Assembly (NCBI GenBank): GCA_020630035.1
Contig: JAHDCB010000002.1
Coordinates: 1-22,395 of the forward strand
Source of the DNA: Gammaproteobacteria bacterium
GTDB lineage: Bacteria; Pseudomonadota; Gammaproteobacteria; Chromatiales; Chromatiaceae
DNA length: 22,395 bases
Reading direction: 5' to 3'
Under the pieces are notes generated by a model. That model was not told the origin of the DNA. It searched no databases and saw only the letters and a list, made by a program, of their open reading frames with translations. Positions within the stretch are counted from its first letter, which is position 1; every line of letters begins with the position of its first letter. Of this stretch, positions 15,441 through 22,395 are shown in pieces. The translations under genes were made by a program, and so were the position numbers.

Positions 15441-15825
15441 AACAGCAAATCTACCAAACCTCACTATTCAGCCGTTAGAACCCCACCGCTCGCAGATCAA
15501 TAGCAGTATAGAGCCCAAAAGGAATTGAGGTGTCACCCACCCTCATTACCAAAAAATGGTAACTTTCCCCGCGCTTTAACAGACCGTTGACACTCTACTG
15601 ATGCGGCACGATACAGTGTAAAAACGGCCCCAAAACGCTCATTTACTCCGTGTAAACTGCACTTTTCACCTATTTTTGCCTTATCTCGCACTCACCCCCG
15701 GCGAGTTTCAACAACCTGTTAAACCTGCCCACGATTCAAATCTGATTATTCAGAGGCATAACCTTCCGTAAAAAATATATAAAGGAACTGAAGACCAGCA
15801 CATACCTTGAGGTACCGCAAGCAAA
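15441..15825. other. 385-bp non-coding gap before the pilin gene
   Basis: No convincing gene is present. A weak inverted similarity lies between CAGTGTAAAAACGG (near 15615) and CCGTGTAAACTG (near 15648), and a small TTACC/GGTAA hairpin at 15546-15562. The stretch 15600-15740 looks like degraded repeat material but has no partner elsewhere in the window. AT-rich AAAAAATATATAAAGG at 15770-15785 may hold a -10 region for the pilin gene; I could not find a matching -35 or a sigma54 site. Confidence 0.35.
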
Positions 15826-16263
15826 ATGCCCTACTCAAACACAAAACACGGAGTAATCCCAGGGTTCACATTCCTTGAGCTGCTGATCACGGTCGCTATT
15901 ATCAGTACACTGACCACACTGGGCTTCAGTTATTATCAACATTACATTAAAGAAACTCGCCTCAGCATCGCAAAGATGAATGCACGCAGCCTGCATGTAT
16001 TTCTGACTGATTATTACCTACGATACGGTACTTATATAGCTGCCGAGGAAAAGCATACCTATCACACCACTGAACTGAACACATATTTTGGCTGGCAACC
16101 AGAAGGCGATAATAATCAATATACCTACCTCGTCACAACCACAGAACAAAGCTGGGATGTTCTGATCACCCACCTATCGGGGCACTGGTTACGCTGTGAG
16201 CAACGTATGCAAGTCTGCTGCGATGCAGATACACCAGATGCAACACAGTCGACCTGTTTGTAG
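15826..16263 (+). CDS. Type IV pilin-like protein (PilE/minor pilin)
   Basis: The 145-residue product has a class III signal: a 13-residue leader ending in Gly, then FTFLELLITVAIISTLTTLGF with Glu at mature position 5. It would be cut and N-methylated by the prepilin peptidase PilD and assembled through its hydrophobic helix. The globular part contains YYLRYGTY and the C-terminal region has four Cys (CEQRMQVCC and a final C), which may form disulfide-bonded loops. It matches the PilE/minor pilin group more than major PilA, but that cannot be settled from sequence alone. It lies 10 bp before pilB. No strong ribosome binding site is seen; GAGG is about 13 nt upstream. Confidence 0.85.
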   Translation: MPYSNTKHGVIPGFTFLELLITVAIISTLTTLGFSYYQHYIKETRLSIAKMNARSLHVFLTDYYLRYGTYIAAEEKHTYHTTELNTYFGWQPEGDNNQYTYLVTTTEQSWDVLITHLSGHWLRCEQRMQVCCDADTPDATQSTCL

Positions 16264-16273
16264 TGCCACCACT

Positions 16274-17965
16274 ATGTCAGGTCAACAACAACGACAAATT
16301 GCTGACCATCTCGTGCAACATAGTCTGCTAAAATCACAAAACGTAGACCGGGTTATTAAATTAGCCACAACATCAGAATACGGTATGGTCGCTGCACTGA
16401 TTGACCAGTACCAAATCCCACCGAAGACGCTGGCACACAGTGTAGCCCACGCCTATGGCCTGCCATTGCTTGACCTGGACACCATCAACATCGGCCCAAC
16501 GGGGACAATCTCAAGTGCTGTGATGCAGCAATACCAGATCGTGCCACTATGGCAACGCGGCCATCGGCTGTTTATCGGCATCGCTGACCCGAGTCACTTT
16601 ACTCAATCAACTGACCTGCAACTGCAAACTGGCTTATCCATCCACCTAGTTATCGTTGAGCTGGATAAACTGCGGCAACAACTCAACCAGGCGTATACCG
16701 ATGAGACGCCTGATGCCTTGCTGGATGAGGCATTGTTACGTTTAACTGACGAACTACCCCTACACCCGGACCAGTCAACCGATAATACACAGATAGATGC
16801 AGCACCATTAGTACGCTATGTCAACCAAGTACTGGCCGACGCGATACGATCAGGTGCCTCTGATATTCATTTTGAACCGTATGAAGATCATTATCGTATC
16901 CGTTTTCGTTCGGATGGCATACTGCATGAAAAAACAGCACCACCGGCAGCCGTTGCTACCCGGCTAACCGCCCGTCTGAAGGTCATGGCCTGCCTGGATG
17001 TGACAGAACGCCGACTCCCGCAGGACGGCCGGATCAGGGTTCGCAACGCACCACAGTCCGCTGTCGACTTCAGAGTGAACACCTGCCCGACGCTATACGG
17101 CGAAAAAATCGTACTACGTGTATTAAATACCGCGAATACGGCGTTACAAATCTCAGGCCTGGGGCTGGAACAGTATCAGCAGAACCTATTGCTACATGCG
17201 TTACAGCGCCCCGACGGCATGATACTGACCACCGGACCGACTGGCAGTGGCAAAACCATGTCACTGTATGCCATCCTGAATCAGCTCAACCACCCGGGCG
17301 TCAATATCTCTACTGTTGAGGATCCGGTCGAAATTCAACTGCCCGGCATCAACCAGGTGAATGTCAACCTGAAAACCGGCCTGAATTTTGCCACTGCATT
17401 ACGTGCATTTTTACGCCAGGACCCGGATATTCTGATGGTCGGTGAAATGCGCGACCTGGAAACCGCAGACATTGGCATCAAGGCCGCACAGACCGGTCAT
17501 CTGGTACTGACCACCTTACACACGAACGACGTTGCACACAGCCTGTTACGCTTGACCTATCTGGGTATTCCGGCCTTCCATATAGCGGCATCAATCCATC
17601 TGATCATGGCGCAACGCCTGGTACGTTGTTTATGCCCGACCTGTAAGCAAGTTGATCAACTAGGCCCGACCACACTGCAAAACGCGGGCTTTACCCCGGA
17701 AGACATTGCAAACGGCCTGTCGGTCTATCGGGCGGTCGGCTGTTCATTGTGTACTGACGGCTACCAGGGCAGAACCGGGATTTTTGAAGTCGTGCCAATC
17801 AGTGAGTCATTGAGCAGCCTGATGCTGCAGGGAGCCAGTTCGTTGCACATTCGCGATCAGATTCGCCAGGAAGGTCATTTGAGCTTACATGAGGCCGGGC
17901 TGAATAAGGTCAGATCAGGCCTCACCAGTCTGGCCGAAATCAACCGTGTCGTTTCAGTCCCATGA
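16274..17965 (+). CDS. pilB: Type IV pilus assembly ATPase PilB
   Basis: PilB is the cytoplasmic hexameric ATPase that powers pilus extension. The 563 residues contain an N-terminal MshEN/GSPII_E domain, then SGASDIHFEPYEDHYRIRFR (Asp/His box start), and Walker A GPTGSGKT at 321-328. The Walker B-like LMVGEMRD follows, then a zinc-binding pair CPTC (454-457) and CSLC (490-493) in front of GYQGRTGIFEV, which is diagnostic for PilB/GspE. GEMRD replaces the more common GEIRD. The frame is open upstream into pilE, but the ATG at 16274 is the first after the pilE stop and fits family length. It overlaps pilC by 4 bp (ATGA). Confidence 0.96.
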   Translation: MSGQQQRQIADHLVQHSLLKSQNVDRVIKLATTSEYGMVAALIDQYQIPPKTLAHSVAHAYGLPLLDLDTINIGPTGTISSAVMQQYQIVPLWQRGHRLFIGIADPSHFTQSTDLQLQTGLSIHLVIVELDKLRQQLNQAYTDETPDALLDEALLRLTDELPLHPDQSTDNTQIDAAPLVRYVNQVLADAIRSGASDIHFEPYEDHYRIRFRSDGILHEKTAPPAAVATRLTARLKVMACLDVTERRLPQDGRIRVRNAPQSAVDFRVNTCPTLYGEKIVLRVLNTANTALQISGLGLEQYQQNLLLHALQRPDGMILTTGPTGSGKTMSLYAILNQLNHPGVNISTVEDPVEIQLPGINQVNVNLKTGLNFATALRAFLRQDPDILMVGEMRDLETADIGIKAAQTGHLVLTTLHTNDVAHSLLRLTYLGIPAFHIAASIHLIMAQRLVRCLCPTCKQVDQLGPTTLQNAGFTPEDIANGLSVYRAVGCSLCTDGYQGRTGIFEVVPISESLSSLMLQGASSLHIRDQIRQEGHLSLHEAGLNKVRSGLTSLAEINRVVSVP

Positions 17966-19170
17966 CGACACGTTTTACCTGGTGTGGCAAAAATTCACAG
18001 GGACACAACGTCGCTGGCGAACTGGATGGCAGCAGCGCCGCCATGGTACAAGCGATCCTGCGCCGGCAGAACATCACACCTCTCGACGTTAAGCCTGTCC
18101 GGCAACATCTGCGGCATAACAAACACAAGATCTCCGGCAAAGAGATCGCAGTATTTGCACGACAGCTCGCTACGATGCTCAATACCGGCATTCCACTGGT
18201 ACAATCATTTCAGATCATTGCCGATAGCTGCGATAACCCTGCCTTACGCAACCTGCTACTACAGATCAAACAGGAGTTAACCAGGGGGACGACCCTATTT
18301 TCTGCGTTGCGCCAACACCCGAGACAGTTTGATAATTTATTCTGCCATCTGGTCCAGGCCGGAGAACAGGGTGGGGTTCTGGCAACTCTGTTGGATAAAC
18401 TCGCCACCCACCAGGCACAGATTGAAACGCTGAAATCTAAAATCCGCAAGGCAACGTATTATCCATTGACGGTACTCGGCACTGCGCTGACCATCACCTG
18501 CCTGATCATGATATTTGTTGTGCCGCAATTCCAGGTATTATTCAGCAGCTTTGGCGCCGACCTGCCACTATTTACCCAATGGATTGTGGCTCTCTCTGAC
18601 TTAATCAGCACCTATTGGTGGCTGATTGCACTATTTATCACTTTATGCAGCGTTCTGGCCATAACCGCCTGGCGTCGTTCTGTCGCTCTGCGGATGAAGC
18701 TGGAGGCGCTGTCCTTTGCCTTGCCTGTACTTGGTAAAGTCCGGCATCAGGCAGTATTAGCCAGATTCAGCCGGACCACTGCCATTCTGTTTGCCGCCGG
18801 GCTACCACTCACGGATGCCCTAGCAGCAGTTGCCGGTGCAACCGGCAGCAATCTGTATCATCAGGCTGTCCTGGGAATACACGACCAGGTCGCCACCGGA
18901 CAGTCGCTACACCAGATATTGCATCAACACCCATTGTTTCCACCACTGATCACACAAATGGTCGCGATTGGTGAAGAATCCGGCTCCCTGGATGAGATGC
19001 TGAACAAGGCTGCTGACTTCTACGAGGAGGCCGTTGATCACCTGGTCGACAGCCTGAGCAGCCTGCTGGAACCAGTCATCATGATCTTTCTGGGACTAGT
19101 GGTCGGTGGCTTAGTCGTCGCCCTGTATCTGCCAGTTTTTCAACTAGGTTCAGTCATATCAAGCCATTAA
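17962..19170 (+). CDS. pilC: Type IV pilus inner-membrane platform protein PilC
   Basis: PilC is the polytopic membrane platform on which PilB acts. The 402 residues carry two GspF domains. The first follows KEIAVFARQLATMLNTGIPL (about 58-77) and the second FSRTTAILFAAGLPLTDAL (about 268-286). The three membrane segments lie near 170-190, 213-233 and 368-392, and the end EPVIMIFLGLVVGGLVVALYLPVFQLG is the family signature, split here by a Gly-rich turn. Its ATG lies in the pilB stop (ATGA), which implies translational coupling. pilD, normally next, is absent; the following genes are on the opposite strand. Confidence 0.96.
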   Translation: MTTRFTWCGKNSQGHNVAGELDGSSAAMVQAILRRQNITPLDVKPVRQHLRHNKHKISGKEIAVFARQLATMLNTGIPLVQSFQIIADSCDNPALRNLLLQIKQELTRGTTLFSALRQHPRQFDNLFCHLVQAGEQGGVLATLLDKLATHQAQIETLKSKIRKATYYPLTVLGTALTITCLIMIFVVPQFQVLFSSFGADLPLFTQWIVALSDLISTYWWLIALFITLCSVLAITAWRRSVALRMKLEALSFALPVLGKVRHQAVLARFSRTTAILFAAGLPLTDALAAVAGATGSNLYHQAVLGIHDQVATGQSLHQILHQHPLFPPLITQMVAIGEESGSLDEMLNKAADFYEEAVDHLVDSLSSLLEPVIMIFLGLVVGGLVVALYLPVFQLGSVISSH

Positions 19171-19188
19171 GGGTTCCCTCGTAACCCT
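19170..19188. terminator. Short hairpin between convergent pilC and queC
   Basis: AGGGTT (19170-19175) and AACCCT (19183-19188) form a 6-bp stem with a 7-nt loop in the 22-bp gap between the convergent pilC and queC stops. No T-run follows on either strand, so it is at best a weak bidirectional terminator. Confidence 0.3.
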
Positions 19189-19192
19189 GGAC

Positions 19193-19891
19193 TCACGTGC
19201 ATATTGTATCTGACACATAACGGGTAGGATCTGCCACACCGGCTGCGACAAACCCTTGAGCACGCAACACACATGAGTCGCACCGGCCACAGGCTCGCCC
19301 TGCACTATCTGCCTGATAACAAGATACGGTCAGGCCGTAATCTATATGATAGACCAAACCCTGTTGAATAATCTCGGCCTTCTTCAGGTGCAATAACGGC
19401 GCATGCACCTGCAACGCCTGTCCTTCCACTCCGGATCTGGTCGCCAATTGCGCCAAATGAGTAAACACCTGGATAAACGCCGGACGACAATCAGGATAGC
19501 CGGAATAATCTACTGCATTCACCCCGATCACCAGGTGCCGGGCCGCCAACACTTCCGCCCAACCAAGTGCAATAGATAAGAAGATAGTGTTACGCGCCGG
19601 AACATACGTGACCGGAATACCTGGCTGCTCGGCATAATCCGGCACCGCAATCGCACTATCGGTCAGTGCCGAACCACCGATTGCATCCAGTGCCAATGGC
19701 ATCACCTGATGTTCAACCACACCGATCGCCTGCACCACCCGCCGTGCTGCCTGCAATTCTGCCTGATGGCGTTGCCCATACGCAAAACTCAGCGCGTAAC
19801 AAGCAAATCCTTCTGCACGCGCCCAGGCCAGCGCAGTCGCCGAATCCAGCCCCCCAGAAACCAGGACGACCGCCTTCTCAGGATGCGGCAT
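19193..19891 (-). CDS. queC: 7-cyano-7-deazaguanine synthase
   Basis: QueC converts 7-carboxy-7-deazaguanine to preQ0 with ATP and ammonia, on the way to queuosine in tRNA. The 232 residues show the PP-loop SGGLDSAT (12-19), PVTYVPARNTIFLS in the middle, GVNAVDYSGYPDCRP (a QueC hallmark), and the zinc-binding C-terminal CGRCDSCVLR preceded by SCYQAD. The ATG at 19891 is preferred over a GTG two codons earlier. It overlaps the end of cpoB by 14 bp, so it is the last gene of the pal-traT-cpoB-queC run. A link of queC to cpoB is also known in pseudomonads. Confidence 0.96.
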   Translation of the reverse strand: MPHPEKAVVLVSGGLDSATALAWARAEGFACYALSFAYGQRHQAELQAARRVVQAIGVVEHQVMPLALDAIGGSALTDSAIAVPDYAEQPGIPVTYVPARNTIFLSIALGWAEVLAARHLVIGVNAVDYSGYPDCRPAFIQVFTHLAQLATRSGVEGQALQVHAPLLHLKKAEIIQQGLVYHIDYGLTVSCYQADSAGRACGRCDSCVLRAQGFVAAGVADPTRYVSDTICT

Positions 19892-20657
19892 CAGCACCTG
19901 CCTGAGCTTGAGCAGATTGCGTCAGCTTATTCTGTGCTGATGTAGCTGCCCGGGTCCCCGGGTACTCCTGCACCACGCGCTGCCATACCTGACGTGCTGT
20001 CGATAAGTCACCCTGCGCCTGATAAACCCGCCCGACCATGTACCAAGCATCCGCCACCTTCGCACTATCCGGATACCCTTCCACCACCTGCGTAAAGGCA
20101 GCTAACGCGGCCTGATTGTTCTGTAAAACAAAATGTGTCTCACCCAGCCAGTAATGCGCATTCGCTACCAGCTTGTGCTGCGGATAATCCACCAGAAACG
20201 CCTGCAATGCTGACACCGCCTGCGTATATTGGCGCCGTTGCGGGCTCAGCAGCTCCCAGGCAGCAGCATATGCCTGCTCAGCGGATACAGCGGACTTGTC
20301 GTCGGCCTTATCCGGTGCCGGCGACTGCGCTACTAGCGGTGGTAAGGTAATCGACGGTTGTGCTGCAGCAGCAGGCTGAGCAATTGAAGTCAGACGCTGC
20401 GTAATATCCTGATAACGATCTCGTTGCCTGCGCTCTATCTGTGCCAACTGATGGTGTAATAGTTCAATCTGACCGCGCAGCTGGTCATTATCACGTTGCA
20501 GTTTTTGTACCTGCAGGGTCAGTTGCGTGATCTGACCTGTACGCCGCTCCAGCAACTGTAACCGCTGCTCAGCATCCAGCGTTGCCGCCGTCGCCCAGGT
20601 TCCCAGGCCAGATCCACACAGAACAAAAACCAGGCACTGCTGCGCCAGTTGCCTCAT
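19878..20657 (-). CDS. cpoB: Tol-Pal system protein CpoB/YbgF
   Basis: CpoB is a periplasmic protein that coordinates outer-membrane constriction with septal peptidoglycan synthesis and interacts with TolA and PBP1B in E. coli. The 259 residues have a signal peptide (about 1-25, ending ATAA), a coiled coil at about 30-75 (LLERRTGQITQLTLQVQKLQ) for trimer formation, a low-complexity linker, and a C-terminal TPR region with YWLGETHFVLQNNQAALAAF. Two TPR-like repeats share the AxYxxG/YPxS pattern. Its ATG overlaps the traT-like stop (ATGA) and it overlaps queC by 14 bp. Confidence 0.94.
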   Translation of the reverse strand: MRQLAQQCLVFVLCGSGLGTWATAATLDAEQRLQLLERRTGQITQLTLQVQKLQRDNDQLRGQIELLHHQLAQIERRQRDRYQDITQRLTSIAQPAAAAQPSITLPPLVAQSPAPDKADDKSAVSAEQAYAAAWELLSPQRRQYTQAVSALQAFLVDYPQHKLVANAHYWLGETHFVLQNNQAALAAFTQVVEGYPDSAKVADAWYMVGRVYQAQGDLSTARQVWQRVVQEYPGTRAATSAQNKLTQSAQAQAGADAAS

Positions 20658-21448
20658 GGCAGCACGCCGCTGATCGCACCAACCATTTTATTCAGCAAAA
20701 AGTCCAGTGCTTCTTCCGGGGTTAGCTTCAACCGCTCTGCTGACGCAATCAACCGGTTCTCGTGGTTTAAAAAGTCTTCAGTCGTTTCGACCACCTGCTT
20801 CTCAATCGACTGGGTGCGCGAAGTACCAGTATTCCCTGCCCGGCTGTCGCCCTGAAAACTATGTAATTGCTGATTCCCACCTGTTGTCCGTGTGGTTGTC
20901 ACACCACCTGCAACCCGTTCGCCTACCGTCAGATCAGTGACCAGGTCAATGCGGATCTGTTTATTACGATTGCGCAGGATATTCGTGACTGCTTCACCCA
21001 GAACCGCACCGCCCACACCAGCAGCACTTTTATATTCATCATTGCTGGATACACCATACCCGATCAGACCACCGATCGCTGCACCGGCCCCACTGGAAAA
21101 ATCCGCCGCCGCATCTTCACCATAACCGCGCACATTCACGCGCAGCACATACTGTGCCTGATCCGGCTGACGGACTAACTGATAGCCAGCGTCTTCTATC
21201 CCATCGGCGACCCGAGATCGCAAACGACTGACCGGAAATTCGCTCCCGGAGCTATTCCGTACGCGCAAATATACTGTCATATCATCCGAAAAGCGCACAT
21301 CCGGCTGCGGATTCAACCACTCAACCTGACCACGTAATTTGACACTATCCGGATCAGTCAGCCCCACTGTACCCTGATAAACCGAATCTAATGTGGAGCA
21401 ACCCGCTGCTCCTAAGATCAACAGGCATGCAAAATATTTTTTCATCAT
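20654..21448 (-). CDS. TraT-family outer-membrane lipoprotein
   Basis: TraT of F-type plasmids is an outer-membrane lipoprotein that blocks mating-pair formation and resists complement; chromosomal homologues exist in several gammaproteobacteria with unknown role. The 264-residue product has a lipoprotein signal MMKKYFACLLILGAAGC (lipid Cys17) and the family block VYLRVRNSSGSEFP. A glycine-zipper-like stretch (GAGAAIGGLIGYGV) can insert in the membrane, and IRIDLVTDLTVGERV resembles TraT. The frame is open upstream, but MMKK is preceded by GGGGAG and gives a proper signal peptide. It sits between pal and cpoB, an unusual place. The family call is by pattern; the role is unknown. Confidence 0.78.
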   Translation of the reverse strand: MMKKYFACLLILGAAGCSTLDSVYQGTVGLTDPDSVKLRGQVEWLNPQPDVRFSDDMTVYLRVRNSSGSEFPVSRLRSRVADGIEDAGYQLVRQPDQAQYVLRVNVRGYGEDAAADFSSGAGAAIGGLIGYGVSSNDEYKSAAGVGGAVLGEAVTNILRNRNKQIRIDLVTDLTVGERVAGGVTTTRTTGGNQQLHSFQGDSRAGNTGTSRTQSIEKQVVETTEDFLNHENRLIASAERLKLTPEEALDFLLNKMVGAISGVLP

Positions 21449-21467
21449 CCGGGCTTCTCCCCAACAA

Positions 21468-22019
21468 TCAGGTTTTTGAATAGTACAACTGGGCGCGACG
21501 GTTCTTCGACCAGGCAGCTTCTGTCTGCCCATGACTCAGTGGAACCTCTTCACCATAACTGACCACATCTATCTGCGTTGCACGGACACCTTCTGCGACA
21601 AAAAACTGCCGCACTGCCATCGCTCGGCGCTCACCCAATGCAATATTATATTCACGCGAACCGCGTCCATCTGCATGTCCAGCAATCAGCACTCGATGCT
21701 GCGGATGCGCATTCAGATAACGTGCATGGGCACGCAATATAGCAAAATCTTCCGGACTCAGACTACTGTCATCAAATGCAAAATAAAAAATACGCTGTTG
21801 CAGCAAGGGGTCCGAACTATCCAACGGCTGCGCCGGATCGCCCAGTGGATCGAATACCGCACTGGAGGTACCCGCTGCTGGTTGCGTGACAGTCGCATTG
21901 CCCTCATCCACCACAGGCGCCGGAGCAGCAGAATCATTATCTGGTACCACGCTCGCACACCCTGCCATGACAACACTCAAACCCACCCAGAACCATCGTT
22001 GCATGATCATCACTAACAT
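21468..22019 (-). CDS. pal: Peptidoglycan-associated lipoprotein Pal
   Basis: Pal is an outer-membrane lipoprotein that binds peptidoglycan and TolB, helping outer-membrane invagination at division. The 183 residues have a lipobox MAGC, a Pro/Ala-rich spacer, and an OmpA-like domain with IFYFAFDDSSLSPEDFAIL and VLIAGHADGRGSREYNIALG. The latter contains the Asp and Arg that contact diaminopimelate in the family. The ATG at 22019 has GAGAGG just upstream; the in-frame TTG 12 bp earlier and two internal ATGs are alternatives. tolB, expected directly upstream, is missing; a TRAP permease gene ends 44 bp upstream. Confidence 0.95.
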   Translation of the reverse strand: MLVMIMQRWFWVGLSVVMAGCASVVPDNDSAAPAPVVDEGNATVTQPAAGTSSAVFDPLGDPAQPLDSSDPLLQQRIFYFAFDDSSLSPEDFAILRAHARYLNAHPQHRVLIAGHADGRGSREYNIALGERRAMAVRQFFVAEGVRATQIDVVSYGEEVPLSHGQTEAAWSKNRRAQLYYSKT

Positions 22020-22063
22020 TTCGCCTCTCAATTTAAGCTAAGAATAACAGGCTGGGTAGGGGG

Positions 22064-22395
22064 TTACAGCCCATACCAGGCCGGAAACAACAACACAGAA
22101 ATCAGTACCGCAATCTGTAACGCAATATACGGCCAGACACCCCGATAAATATCTACCGTACGCACCTCAGGTGGCGCAACACCCTTCAGATAAAACAGAC
22201 TGAAACCAAACGGTGGGGTCAGAAATGACGTTTGCAGATTCAGCGCAATCAATAGCGCAAACCATACCATATTCAGCCCCATCGCTTCGGCTATCGGAGC
22301 CAGAACCGGTACCACAATGAACGAAATTTCGACAAAATCGATGAAAAAACCCAGCAACAGAATGATGATCATTGCCAAAATCAGAAAGCCCCACT
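22064..22395 (-). CDS. TRAP transporter large permease (DctM-like), C-terminal part
   Basis: Only about the last 110 residues lie in the window; the gene continues beyond its right end. The segment reads WGFLILAMIIILLLGFFIDF, then PVLAPIAEAMGLNMVWFALL, and NLQTSFLTPPFGFSLFYLKG, which are typical of the large membrane subunit (DctM) of tripartite ATP-independent periplasmic transporters. LTPPFGFSLFYL is the strongest signature. The substrate cannot be told. It runs in the same direction as pal with a 44-bp gap, so it may share transcripts with it. Confidence 0.92.
   Translation of the reverse strand, partial: WGFLILAMIIILLLGFFIDFVEISFIVVPVLAPIAEAMGLNMVWFALLIALNLQTSFLTPPFGFSLFYLKGVAPPEVRTVDIYRGVWPYIALQIAVLISVLLFPAWYGL

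Noticed and set aside
15740..15785. Sigma54 promoter before the pilin-like gene
   Set aside because: AGGCATAACCTTCCG resembles the GG element of the -24 box, but the -12 GC does not fall at the right spacing, so it is not supported.
20867..21178. Plus-strand ORFs opposite traT-like, cpoB and pal
   Set aside because: They are antisense shadows of genes with clear family motifs and show no recognisable domain.
1..22395. CRISPR array, prophage or complete insertion sequence
   Set aside because: No regularly spaced direct repeats, no phage structural or integrase genes, and no intact transposase are visible.

Overview
The window looks like chromosomal DNA of a gammaproteobacterium of moderate GC content. 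The support is the gammaproteobacterial form of Asd, the thrS-infC-rpmI-rplT block with a non-AUG infC start, PilM/N/O/P, GlnD, Pal-CpoB-QueC and a TraT-type lipoprotein. ThrS keeps the zinc residues at the same numbering as the Escherichia coli enzyme. I cannot place the genus. Nearly all genes are housekeeping or surface genes, but several neighbour relations are unusual.

Left part (1-7450): a minus-strand pair, carbonic anhydrase (can) then serC, diverges from a plus-strand asd. Between asd and thrS lies a small accessory insertion. It holds a 158-bp foldback (MITE-like) repeat and a frame-broken Rpn/DUF4351-type nuclease gene whose end lies 4 bp before the thrS ATG. Then follow thrS, infC (AUC start), a structured leader, rpmI and rplT. 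Instead of pheST, the next gene is an isolated nuoN.

Middle part (7460-19190): nuoN is 4 bp from pilM, which overlaps pilN, which overlaps a single gene encoding a PilO-PilP fusion, which overlaps glnD by 4 bp. No pilQ is present where it would be expected. A terminator, a possible promoter and a 376-bp gap follow glnD. Next are a secreted DUF1566/Lcl-C-like protein, a second copy of the foldback repeat with an adjacent perfect-looking hairpin, a repeat-rich gap, and a second type IV pilus group (pilin-like gene, pilB, pilC). pilD is not in the window.

Right part (19190-22395): everything is on the minus strand and reads TRAP transporter large permease (cut by the window edge), pal, a traT-like lipoprotein, cpoB (ybgF), queC. 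The last three overlap by 4 and 14 bp. tolQRAB is not adjacent.

The most interesting items are the PilO-PilP fusion in a pilQ-less operon coupled to glnD and nuoN, the foldback repeat family with an outward-facing start codon that sits just behind stop codons in both copies, and the Rpn-like gene broken at an A8 run. I see no tRNA, rRNA or CRISPR array.
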